This document shows, piece by piece, positions 27,101-35,230 of a stretch of 64,000 nt of DNA. The notes below the pieces were generated by a model that was not told where the DNA came from, made no database searches, and worked only from the letters and a program-made list of their open reading frames with translations. Where the stretch lies: positions 1 through 64,000 of the forward strand of contig NZ_JAMKQJ010000013.1 of assembly GCF_024643205.1 (NCBI RefSeq). The letters are read 5' to 3'. This DNA is from Parapedobacter tibetensis. GTDB taxonomy: Bacteria; Bacteroidota; Bacteroidia; Sphingobacteriales; Sphingobacteriaceae. A program made the position numbers and the translations under genes. The number at the start of each line of letters is the position of its first letter. Within the stretch, counting starts at the first letter, position 1.

Positions 27101-30100
27101 CCTCCACGGTGCCGTCGTTACCTTCTTTCACCAACTGCCCGTCAACGTACAACAACAGTTTCTGTGCATCGCGGTCGCGAACTGCCACCACATGTTTCCA
27201 TTCCCCACTATACAGGTCGATATCCGCCACATCGGCATAGATATCGCTCTTCACGATATTATCATCCACCGCAAACACCAAGCGGTTGCTGTGGTTCAAT
27301 TGAATACCGTACCACTTGCCCACGCCGCCGAAGGTACCCTTCTGGATGAGGTAGGCATTCTGTGCCGATGGGGTATAGGTATTCTCCGCGGCACGCATCC
27401 ACAATGAGATGGTGAACGAATTGGCATCAAAGGCGTTCTGGCTGGCCGCCGGAACCACAATAGCACCTGTGGGAGTAGTCGCATCAAATTTGATGGCCCC
27501 GCCGTGCTGCCCGTCGGCAATCCATGGATCGGCTCCAAAATCACGCAGCATACCGTGATTAGCATGGTCGCTGGCATCATACACCATCGTGCCCGATGTT
27601 TCATCCAGCTTGTAGTGTGCGACCATCTCGGGCGTCGGCCCGTCGCTATCCGGTAGTGTAGAATCGCCGGCGTATTCCGCCATGATTTCGGCATCGCTCA
27701 ACACATAGTTAAACAGTTTCAGGTCGTCTAATTGCCCACGGTATGGTGCCGGAGTATTTTGACCACTAAGAAACTCCAGCTCGCCAATGTTGCCAATGAT
27801 CAGGTCGCTCGCTTCCCCGATACCAGCCAGCGCCCGTTGGATGGTGGCCTGGCCCACAGCCGCACCATTCCGGTATATTTTCAGCTGTTTCGATTCCGCA
27901 TCCCGGATGGCCACTACATGCACCCATTCATTGGTGAAAAAGGGTGTACCGTCGAGCTGCAGTTCATCTTTCCCGCCACCATTGGCATCGTTGTCATCGT
28001 CAATGGCAAAGCGGATTTGTTTGTTCTTGAATTCGATATTGAATCGTTTTCCCGTGGCGCCGGTATTCCCGTTACGCGTAATCGAGCCTTTACAAAGCAG
28101 GTAGGCGCTCCAGCTGTTATCTTGCGGGAGGTGCGTACCGTCCCCTTTCATCCAAAAGGCGATGGAAAACGAGCTTTGCCCAAGGTACAGGTGATCTTCA
28201 TGCGGAATGTTGATGGGATACATGGCCGCATCTACATTGACCAAATCGATAGCCCTATCTTTCTTGCCATCCACGCGCACACCTTGCGCATCGTCATCAA
28301 ATCCCAGCACGCCATGGTTTTCGTATGTTGTGGAGTCTACGATTGTCCGGTCGCCGTCCTCTTCATTGAAAGCCCAATAGCCTGCCAGTCCTTGTTCGAA
28401 TACATTTTCTGTCCGGAATGTCCACGTGTCGCCCGCTGTTGTGCCTTTGTCATTACGGGCGTCTACACGCCAAAAATACGTTTTGCCGGGTTCCAGTCCC
28501 TGCGCGGCATAGCTAGGCGTGGCACCCTGTTCTATTTCGGCCAATTGGGTCAAGCTCTCGGCGGATTCACCAAGGAACACCAGATAGGTTGCTGTATTCT
28601 CGCTGCCTTGCCATGCCAATGATGCGCTTCCAGTTTGGTCAACGGTTACGTATTGATAATCGTCTGTTGGATGGGGTTGTTGTGGTTTTTCAGGAGCGGT
28701 AGGTATCGGTGGTGTCGTGATTGAAGCTTGGCCATAACTGGATTCCATCCCTTCCTTTATGATTTTTAGCCGATAATGGTAGGTGGTGTTGGGCGTGAGC
28801 CCGTCATCATCCTCATAGGTTTCCTCCCCTACGGCTACCTCGGCCACTTGTTCGTAATCACCCTCCGCTTCCCTGCGCTCAATCACCACGGTTCCTGCTT
28901 CGTGGTCATTATCGTCCCATTGCAGGGTAACGATGCTTCGGGGCGGCTCCTCTTCGGAAACGGCTTCCAGCACCACCGCGATTGGCGGCTTCAAAAAATC
29001 CGGTGCAGGGCTGTCTACCAAGGAGTTGATGTATACCTCGATGTTCAGGTAACCTGCCTCCATTGTGCTTTCTTCCAGCGCATCGGCCGGATTGTCCTTA
29101 TCGAGGTCGTGTGCATCTTCCCAATCGTCGGGAATACCGTCCCCGTCTGAGTCCATCGGTGCTGGGGCACCATAGACCTCACCCAACCCGCCATTCGCGA
29201 GTGGTAAGTCGTTTTCGCGATATGCGTAGTGGGCCGAAGCGCCCTTTGACAGCAGGTCACCAATCAATAGGTTATCCACTGGGTCGCGGCGTGGGTAGTT
29301 TGCACCCACATGCTCCGCCACCCAATCGAAGGCCTCAATGGCATTCATTGCTGCCGAAGCCGTGGGGTAGGCATAAGGCTGGCCCATAAAATTTCCTTCA
29401 GGTATACCCGGATATCCGGCTTCGTTCTCGGGCACCAAGGAGCCATCCAGCTGCCCATTCTTATTCGTGTCAAAATAATTGCCGGCCGCATACAAGGAAA
29501 ACGTGGGTGTACCCCTTGAAAACGGTGTGGTTTTACTTGGCGTATGCGGTCCGCTGATAAAGTAGTTGTTGATGATATTCACTTCCGAGACCGAGGCAGA
29601 CCCTCCCATGATGTAGGCATCGCCCGAGATGGTATGGCCATGCGGGTTTCCGTCGTTTCCAAAGTTGTATACCACATTATTTACAAATTCATTGGTTCCC
29701 TTCACTTTGGGATTCCGCGTTTTGTTGCTGATATACAAGCTCTTCAGGATACTGACCTTGCCTCCCGGCTCCATCAGCCCCCCGGCAGAGTGATTATGCC
29801 GATGCAGGCCTTGGCCGATGATTGAATTTTGGATGGTGATGTTATCGGGATCCGTTCCTTTATTATCCCAGTTGATGGAAAACACTTCATCCAGCCCCCA
29901 AGAAAAGGACATGTGATCAAATATGATGTTGCTTCCGTTGGCGACGCCCGATGCATCTTCGCTGCTACCTGCTCCGGCGTTAGCTCCCATACGAATGCGT
30001 AAATACCGAGCGATGGTGTTACTGGCTCCCGAGAAGGACACGTTCCTCCCGTATAGCATGATGCCGTCTCCTGGGGCCGTCTGCCCAGCGATAGTGGTAT

Positions 30101-30395
30101 AGGGTGCCACCACCAGGCGCGATTGCAAGTGGATGATGCCACCCACGGCGAATACCACAAACCGGCCGGGTTGGCTCACCGCATCGCGGAAAGATCCCGG
30201 ACCGCTGTCATTTAGGTTGGTTACGATATACACCTGCGGGCTGGCATGCCCACGGGCACCTGCTGCATGGCGCCCAAAACCTTCCGCACTCGGAAAAGCG
30301 AGCGTTTGCCCTGTACTTCGAAGGGGAACTCCCAACGTCAACAAAACACAGGCGACGAAAAGTGCGCCAATCAAAGCGTTTGTTAATCTCTTCAT
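24120..30395 (-). CDS. Giant T9SS-secreted pectate lyase (PL1-like) with Fn3, four LamG-like domains and type B sorting domain
   Basis: A 2,091-residue protein. ATG 30395 begins a normal signal peptide (MKRLTNALIGALFVACVLLT, cut near STGQ); an ATG at 30422 adds nine residues. Domains in order: a pectate-lyase beta-helix, about 30-415 (FPSAEGFGRHAAGARG, LNDSGPGSFRDAV, FDHMSFSWGLDEVFSI, TRNPKVKG); a DSDGDGIPDDWED calcium-type linker near 418; two Fn3-like domains, about 455-655; four LamG/concanavalin-like domains from about 670, 920, 1147 and 1372; an Fn3-like domain near 1607-1695; cadherin- and PKD-like domains, about 1700-2000; and the T9SS type B domain, about 2003-2091 (TNVVTPNGDGINDTW, KVFDISGRVLYQ, EGTYYYIITF). 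It would be exported to the cell surface to cut de-esterified homogalacturonan with beta-elimination, the LamG units probably holding polysaccharide. A dedicated PorP/SprF follows 14 nt downstream, and SusD lies 42 nt upstream. Confidence 0.92.
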   Translation of the reverse strand: MKRLTNALIGALFVACVLLTLGVPLRSTGQTLAFPSAEGFGRHAAGARGHASPQVYIVTNLNDSGPGSFRDAVSQPGRFVVFAVGGIIHLQSRLVVAPYTTIAGQTAPGDGIMLYGRNVSFSGASNTIARYLRIRMGANAGAGSSEDASGVANGSNIIFDHMSFSWGLDEVFSINWDNKGTDPDNITIQNSIIGQGLHRHNHSAGGLMEPGGKVSILKSLYISNKTRNPKVKGTNEFVNNVVYNFGNDGNPHGHTISGDAYIMGGSASVSEVNIINNYFISGPHTPSKTTPFSRGTPTFSLYAAGNYFDTNKNGQLDGSLVPENEAGYPGIPEGNFMGQPYAYPTASAAMNAIEAFDWVAEHVGANYPRRDPVDNLLIGDLLSKGASAHYAYRENDLPLANGGLGEVYGAPAPMDSDGDGIPDDWEDAHDLDKDNPADALEESTMEAGYLNIEVYINSLVDSPAPDFLKPPIAVVLEAVSEEEPPRSIVTLQWDDNDHEAGTVVIERREAEGDYEQVAEVAVGEETYEDDDGLTPNTTYHYRLKIIKEGMESSYGQASITTPPIPTAPEKPQQPHPTDDYQYVTVDQTGSASLAWQGSENTATYLVFLGESAESLTQLAEIEQGATPSYAAQGLEPGKTYFWRVDARNDKGTTAGDTWTFRTENVFEQGLAGYWAFNEEDGDRTIVDSTTYENHGVLGFDDDAQGVRVDGKKDRAIDLVNVDAAMYPINIPHEDHLYLGQSSFSIAFWMKGDGTHLPQDNSWSAYLLCKGSITRNGNTGATGKRFNIEFKNKQIRFAIDDDNDANGGGKDELQLDGTPFFTNEWVHVVAIRDAESKQLKIYRNGAAVGQATIQRALAGIGEASDLIIGNIGELEFLSGQNTPAPYRGQLDDLKLFNYVLSDAEIMAEYAGDSTLPDSDGPTPEMVAHYKLDETSGTMVYDASDHANHGMLRDFGADPWIADGQHGGAIKFDATTPTGAIVVPAASQNAFDANSFTISLWMRAAENTYTPSAQNAYLIQKGTFGGVGKWYGIQLNHSNRLVFAVDDNIVKSDIYADVADIDLYSGEWKHVVAVRDRDAQKLLLYVDGQLVKEGNDGTVEGIAQADLDLLIGNSAEERPYRDDLDEVRLYNYALTPEEIVALFENKEEPGLVAHYRLDETSGTAVYDTSPYGNHGVLQDFGSDPWVSDGQRGGAIKFDATTPTGAIVVPAASQNAFDENSFTISLWMRATENTYTPSAQNAYLIQKGTFGGVGKWYGIQLNHSNRLVFAVDDNIVKSDIYADVADIDLYSGEWKHVVAVRDRDAQKLLLYVDGQLAKEGNDGTIGGIAQADLDLLIGNSAESRPYRDYLDDVQLYNYALTPEEVAALFSPPIVESDLVAHYRLDEGLGLVTDDATAYANHGDLDNIGATPWITEGKYAGALDFKDNTERGGWRVPAAQQLTFDNSSFTLSFWVQGTSANLPQDNNSSAYLLCKGSIGRNESTGATGKRYNIELKNKQLRFAIDDDNDANGGGKDEIQVDGVPFFSGEWVHVVAIRDAENKRLKIYRDGELVNEQSITKALSGIGEGTDLIIGNVGALELSNLERGTAPYTGRFDDLKVYARVLNDDEVKRIFEGKPIVKAVTYISPADGTIDFPVAGATFVWEGVATAYTLHLGTDENDLVTIAEGITGESYTVPEPLEFGATYFWRVDALLDGDMVTGETWSFVTEAKSIPVIHNDVVHEVNEFSPAHTVIAQLTADNPEGETLFDWRVTENVDVNGNGADAFKLDAETGELAISDSADFVFEEGRILELKVRVSNGAGESDEQTIQVLVNFVNRLPSFDVVAPVEHCYSPEERVIQISGINPGREMDQTVELSVNANPSRMFHSLSITQPEDGVAYLHYTPKAGIHDQITVSIIAKDNGGTANGGQDTYSQTFTLEVSANPDISILADKDRVEKGEEVRLTVRNNARGNFAMTWHFDDQVIGATDILTVHPQVTTTYVVKATNPLGCEDETSITITVFEPEELAVTNVVTPNGDGINDTWMVKNIELYAGNDVKVFDISGRVLYQTKNYQNDWNGTYQGKPLAEGTYYYIITFDSGRETQRGYINIVRENR
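25570..28400 (-). repeat. Four LamG-like coding repeats in A-B-B-A order
   Basis: The second and third LamG units are near copies at DNA level. For example the stretch around 26632 recurs at 27307, a 675-bp period of 225 codons. The first and fourth units (about 27680-28400 and 25570-26280) resemble each other, sharing LLCKGSI, FAIDDDNDANGGGKDE and EWVHVVAIRDAE, and differ from the inner pair. This order suggests nested duplication. Confidence 0.88.
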
Positions 30396-30437
30396 AATTT
30401 GTCGGTTTTCTAATTGGTTCATTTCGAATGATAGCTA

Positions 30438-32072
30438 TTACTCGATTCCCGAAAGGGAATACCGGACAAACCAGTTTTGCGGATCCATCAATCGATCGCG
30501 CATGGTTTGGCGCATTCCTTCCTCATATTTTGCACTTACGCGGTCGGCCAGGATGGCAGGATCGTTCCACCGTTTGGCGATACGAATCATGGCAAAATAC
30601 GATTTCGCTTCCCCAGCACTTTCCATACAGGTCTCTTCAACAATCAGCTCATCCAAAGCGCGTTTGTAGGCCGTCACCTTTTCAGGGGTGTCCAGCTCAG
30701 CTTTGGACAAGCCCGCGGGGTATACCGGGCCAAGATCAATCCGTCTGCGGATGCCCCAATTGCGGGTCAACGCGGCATTCCATGCTTCATTGTTAAACGG
30801 ATACTGCAAGTTTCCGCTGTTTCTTGATAAGTACAGGTTAATCCCATCGTTGAGCAGCGCTTCGGCCTCATCAAAAAGTTCCAATTGATTCAATGCTTCC
30901 AAGATAAAAAAGTGTACATCGGAATCACGGTACAACACAATGTGTACATTGTTTTTATGGATTTCGGAAGCCGTTTCCCTATCGCGGGAGAATTTGCGGA
31001 TTACCCAATCTCCATTCTGCCGGGTAAACGTGTAATTTTCTCCCCTGTATAGGTCTCCAATGGTATGGCCATCCAGCCGCACTTGCTGCCTAAAACGATC
31101 CATCGCTACTTGCGTTGGCTTTAGGTAGTATACGGAAGGGTAAGTGTTCGAGAAATATCGGATTAGCCGATTGGTTTGGTTGCGTTCAAAATCAAACGGC
31201 ACGATGTTGATGAGCACACGGGTTTTCGTTACTGGATCGCGTGTAAATACCTGCACCCATTCGGCGTTGTAGTCGTCATTCCCGATTTTATAGCGGTTGC
31301 CTCCGTTGTCATAGATAAAAGGCATGCCGATTTCGACTACCCTGCTGTATTGTCCGGCCCATAGGTAAAGCTCCATAAGCAGCGGTTCAGGTGAGGGGCA
31401 GATCATGTTCCACACCAAATCTTGTTCGGAGGCGGTTACCCCAGGGAACAGCACATTGCCCCAGTTCAATACCAATTTTCCATTGAATCCGTTGACACCC
31501 ACCTCCATCAACTGGATCAGTTTCGGGATTAGTTCATCGAGGCTCAATACGGGCAAACCGCTCAAGTTGTCCAGCGTCACATTTGGCTCGTCAGTATAAG
31601 CTGCCTCACCATAGAGTTTGCCTAACATGAGGTAAGCCCATACCTTGAAGCGTATCGCGCCGCTGATCAGCGGCCCAAAATGGGCCTCATCCACTGCACG
31701 TGGATATTTGACGCGGTATTCCATCGCTTTATGGATGTAGTTATTGGCATTCAAGATCACATTGTAATAGCCTCGGGGGCTTGCAAACGGATTTCCCTCT
31801 GCTGGCCTGTGGCGATAGATATCCCAAAGATCCTGCGGGGCGTTTGCGGTGGGTTCCAACAGATCTCCCCGCAGCTCGGCGAGGAATATGGCATGGTCTG
31901 CCACATCTTGTACCTTGGCGGCTATGCCCATATACCCGGAATATAGCTCATTGCTTTCGCCGATGTAGTCTTCATCCTTTAGCATATCGTCTGCATCAAC
32001 CTCAAAAAAGTTTGAACAACTGGTTGATAACAGCACCATCAGACAGCACGTAGTAAACACCTGTAGTTTCAT
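30438..32072 (-). CDS. SusD/RagB family glycan-binding lipoprotein (pair 1)
   Basis: A 544-residue lipoprotein (lipobox LLSTSC, then SNFFEVDADD, the usual SusD start). TPR-like helical segments typical of the family are visible, including GYYNVILNANNYIHKAMEY and RFKVWAYLMLGKLYGEAAYT. SusD proteins cap SusC barrels on the outer leaflet and deliver oligosaccharides. It lies 14 nt after its SusC partner and 42 nt before the exported pectate lyase, so the lyase product, oligogalacturonide, is a plausible ligand (inference). The C-terminus (WFVRYSLSGIE) is shorter and less canonical than in the other two SusD proteins here. The sequence is well diverged from them. Confidence 0.9.
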   Translation of the reverse strand: MKLQVFTTCCLMVLLSTSCSNFFEVDADDMLKDEDYIGESNELYSGYMGIAAKVQDVADHAIFLAELRGDLLEPTANAPQDLWDIYRHRPAEGNPFASPRGYYNVILNANNYIHKAMEYRVKYPRAVDEAHFGPLISGAIRFKVWAYLMLGKLYGEAAYTDEPNVTLDNLSGLPVLSLDELIPKLIQLMEVGVNGFNGKLVLNWGNVLFPGVTASEQDLVWNMICPSPEPLLMELYLWAGQYSRVVEIGMPFIYDNGGNRYKIGNDDYNAEWVQVFTRDPVTKTRVLINIVPFDFERNQTNRLIRYFSNTYPSVYYLKPTQVAMDRFRQQVRLDGHTIGDLYRGENYTFTRQNGDWVIRKFSRDRETASEIHKNNVHIVLYRDSDVHFFILEALNQLELFDEAEALLNDGINLYLSRNSGNLQYPFNNEAWNAALTRNWGIRRRIDLGPVYPAGLSKAELDTPEKVTAYKRALDELIVEETCMESAGEAKSYFAMIRIAKRWNDPAILADRVSAKYEEGMRQTMRDRLMDPQNWFVRYSLSGIE

Positions 32073-32086
32073 CGTTTTCTTTCTTC

Positions 32087-35000
32087 TTAGAATGTCAAAT
32101 TAATACCCGCCTTAAACGTGCGGGGTTGTGCCAAATTCCCATAATCCATTCCTATCATCATGGGATCCTGGCTGAACGCGGTTTCGGGGTCTAACCCAAG
32201 GTATTTCGTCCATGTCACGAGATTTTCGCCAACGAGATAGATCTCTGCACCATCTAGGACACGAATACGGTTATTTTTTATGCGATAGCGGAGTGCCAGG
32301 TTGCTCAACCTCAGGAATGAGCCATCTTCGATCCATCGGGAAGAGAAGCGGCTGTTTTCCAGTGGATCGCCGTACACCGCTCTTGGCATATCAGTGACCT
32401 GGCCGTCGGCCTTCCACCGGCGCAGGGCGGCGGTAGACTGATTGCCATACCCATCCATGGCCTCTATGTGCCTACGCACGCCATTATAAATTTGGTTGCC
32501 ATAGCTGAAATTGAAATAGCCTGTCAAAGACAGCTGTTTGTAGCGTACATCGAAATAGGCTCCGCCGAAGAAATCCGGGTTGGGGTCGCCAATGATAAAG
32601 CGGTCGGCGCGATCGATCACCCCATCCCCGTTGGCATCAGTAAACCGAATATCTCCAGCTTCAAATGCGAGGTCTTTGTAATCCACTAGTCCCAATGATT
32701 GGGCGGCATCTGCTGAGGAGATCACTTCATTAGCTGCATAACCGTAGAACGCGTAAGGCGCTTGGCCCACTTGTGAGATCAGTGTCGATCCATCGGTAAA
32801 CCCATGTATGCGTTGCTGATCGCCACCAAGGCTCTTGATTTCGCTCGTATAAGTGCTGAACGTGCCACCAATGGTGAGTGAAACGTTCCGCTTTTCTATC
32901 AATGCCGCGGAGAGGTCAATTTCTATTCCCCGGTTGCTAATCTCCGCACCATTGATATACACATGGCTAAGCGCCGCCACAGGTGAAGCGGTACGGGCCT
33001 GCACCACATTTTTTGTTAAGGTATGGTAATAACCTATTCCGGCTCTCAACCTTTTGTTAAGAATTCCGATATCGATGCCGGCATCGAGCGTATTGTTGTC
33101 TTCCCAACGGAGGCCATTGTTTGGTATATTGCCCACCACGATTCCGGAAAGTTGCCGGTAAAGCTGGCTGCTATAGGACGGGCTGCTCAGTTTGGACGAA
33201 TACCGGCTGTTCCCCGTACGTGAGTAGCCTAGGCGTAGGTCCAGTTGGTCAAGCCATTGGCTTCCTACAAAAGCCTCCATATTGGCCATGCGCCACCTCA
33301 CTTCCCCACCCGGAAACACCCCAAAGCGGTTGGTTCCGCTTCCGGTGGCCGACGAGCCATCCACGGAAAGGAACGCTGAAAGTGACAATAGGTTGTTCAG
33401 GTGCAATCGCCCATAACCATAGAAGTTCATCCAGTTCCAAGGTTCATTATAGCCCCAGAATTGCCTTCCGTCGTTACTTACATGGCTAAGTGTTCTGTAA
33501 AAATCCGAGCTGGTGTTTCGCCCGTAACCGGCATCGAATTCATTTTTTGCCATCAGCAGTTGGTAGCCCCCACCTGCTTCCACCTGATGGTTACCCAATT
33601 GCTGCTGGTATTGGGCACTGAGCCGGTAAAACAGATTGGACGTTTGGCCAGAGCCAGCCCTGGCGGTATTCAGGGCCACACCGTTCTCCAGCGGCATAAC
33701 CGTTCTATCGGTAATGCCGGGCACGAAGGTTGACTGTCGGGTATAATTGGTATAGATACCCAATACCGTCCCAATGGTCCAGTTTGTGTTTGGCCGGTAA
33801 TTTACCCCAGCGTTTACGAATACATCATACATATCTGAGCGCACGGTCATCGTGTTGAGCACAGCTAGGGGATTGCTGATGTTGAACTGCCGCACCACAT
33901 CGTAGCTAGGCAGCTCATTGTTATACTCATCTTTGGTATATGGGTTCAGGATGGGTGCCTTGCTTAGCGCGGTGAGTATCGGGTTGGTTGCTTCCAGCAT
34001 GCCCTGTTCGTGCAAGTTGCTCGTCAGATAACTCAACCCTACTGTGCCATGTAAATCAAATTTTCTACCCAGGGCCACAGCGGCATTTAGCCGGGTGGAG
34101 TAGCGCGTCATCGCGCTGTTGTCTAAGGCACCTCCTTGATTGGTGACACCCAGAGATAGGTTATACTTGGCTACGGCGTCTCCACCCTTTATACGGAGGT
34201 GATTGTCTGTCACGAATGCAGGGCGGTATAGCATATCCTGCCAATTGCTTTGTGCATTGTACAGAAAATTATAGTAATAGTCCGGATCGTCGCGCAAGAA
34301 AGGGAAATTGTTGAGCATCTCGCCCATGTCTTCAAACTGCGTGAGCCCTACATCGCCAATGTAGCTTTTGAAGTCACTTGCCCCCAATACAGGCAGGCTT
34401 GCCCTATTGTATGCCACCCCATATTGTCCAGCAAATTCGATGACGGTCTCCATATCATCCGGTGTCGCCGTCTCAATGAGCAGTACACCATTAGAGCCCA
34501 TCGCTCCATAAACTGCCGTCTCCGCCCCTTTGAGCAATCGTACTTGCTGGATATCCTTCACGTTAAATGGGCTGAATAGGCTGTTGGAATACCCACCGAT
34601 CACGGGCGAATTGCCCATATCTGGCAAATAGGGCACACCGTTTAGCACCACCAGGGGGGCGTTACTGCCTTCAAACGAGCGTACGCCCCTGAAGTGTAAG
34701 GTTGCCCCTTCGCCCGGCATCCCACTTTTATTGACTACGTTGAGCCCGGAAAATTGCCCTTGCAGGGTGTTTTCCAGGGTGATTGCACCCCGTCGGAAAT
34801 CACGCTGGTACAGGGCTGCTGCATCCGCATACAGCGGACTGGTTAGGGATTCGTCGTCATAGTATTTCATCCGACTGTCGGGTACGAGTGTCACTGTAAG
34901 GTGCTGCCGTCCCAGGATAGGCAAGGTTGCTTCGTAGTAACCGGGCATCCAAATGGTAATCTCGGTTGCTTCGGCCGGCATGACCAAGCTAAAACTACCA

Positions 35001-35224
35001 TCAGCCTTGGTTTGCGCGGTCATCTCAAATCCCTTCACCGCGATTACAGCACCCTCCAGAGATGCACCATCATATCCACTGATTACCGCTCCGGTTAGCA
35101 CTAGGCTATCTTGTTGGGCATACCCGGGTAGGGCCATGCCGATGCACACCAAGAAAATACTGACCACTTCCTTCGGTACCAGACGCACCATAAACCTTAA
35201 AAAAAATTTAGTTATCGCCATCAT
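32087..35224 (-). CDS. SusC/RagA family TonB-dependent outer-membrane transporter (pair 1)
   Basis: A 1,045-residue protein with a signal peptide (IFLVCIGMALPGYAQ) and an N-terminal carboxypeptidase-regulatory-like domain (LTGAVISGYDGASLEGAVIA). The plug carries LQGQFSGLNVVNKSGMPGEG, LHFRGVRSFEGSNAPLVVLN and LKGAETAVYGAMGSNGVLLI, and a 22-strand barrel follows, ending in TFKAGINLTF. Unlike most SusC proteins it has no DEVVVVGYG-like TonB-box segment between the N-terminal domain and the plug; MKYYDDESLTSPLYADAAAL stands there instead. The type may use a divergent TonB box. It forms the import pore for the glycan bound by the SusD 14 nt downstream. A FAS1 lipoprotein gene lies 6 nt upstream. 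Confidence 0.92.
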   Translation of the reverse strand: MMAITKFFLRFMVRLVPKEVVSIFLVCIGMALPGYAQQDSLVLTGAVISGYDGASLEGAVIAVKGFEMTAQTKADGSFSLVMPAEATEITIWMPGYYEATLPILGRQHLTVTLVPDSRMKYYDDESLTSPLYADAAALYQRDFRRGAITLENTLQGQFSGLNVVNKSGMPGEGATLHFRGVRSFEGSNAPLVVLNGVPYLPDMGNSPVIGGYSNSLFSPFNVKDIQQVRLLKGAETAVYGAMGSNGVLLIETATPDDMETVIEFAGQYGVAYNRASLPVLGASDFKSYIGDVGLTQFEDMGEMLNNFPFLRDDPDYYYNFLYNAQSNWQDMLYRPAFVTDNHLRIKGGDAVAKYNLSLGVTNQGGALDNSAMTRYSTRLNAAVALGRKFDLHGTVGLSYLTSNLHEQGMLEATNPILTALSKAPILNPYTKDEYNNELPSYDVVRQFNISNPLAVLNTMTVRSDMYDVFVNAGVNYRPNTNWTIGTVLGIYTNYTRQSTFVPGITDRTVMPLENGVALNTARAGSGQTSNLFYRLSAQYQQQLGNHQVEAGGGYQLLMAKNEFDAGYGRNTSSDFYRTLSHVSNDGRQFWGYNEPWNWMNFYGYGRLHLNNLLSLSAFLSVDGSSATGSGTNRFGVFPGGEVRWRMANMEAFVGSQWLDQLDLRLGYSRTGNSRYSSKLSSPSYSSQLYRQLSGIVVGNIPNNGLRWEDNNTLDAGIDIGILNKRLRAGIGYYHTLTKNVVQARTASPVAALSHVYINGAEISNRGIEIDLSAALIEKRNVSLTIGGTFSTYTSEIKSLGGDQQRIHGFTDGSTLISQVGQAPYAFYGYAANEVISSADAAQSLGLVDYKDLAFEAGDIRFTDANGDGVIDRADRFIIGDPNPDFFGGAYFDVRYKQLSLTGYFNFSYGNQIYNGVRRHIEAMDGYGNQSTAALRRWKADGQVTDMPRAVYGDPLENSRFSSRWIEDGSFLRLSNLALRYRIKNNRIRVLDGAEIYLVGENLVTWTKYLGLDPETAFSQDPMMIGMDYGNLAQPRTFKAGINLTF

Positions 35225-35230
35225 ATGCTA

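Noticed and set aside
25215..28622. Plus-strand frames of 100-296 codons inside the pectate lyase gene
   Set aside because: They are antisense to LamG and Fn3 domains with clear protein conservation, and their products show no recognizable family or signal.
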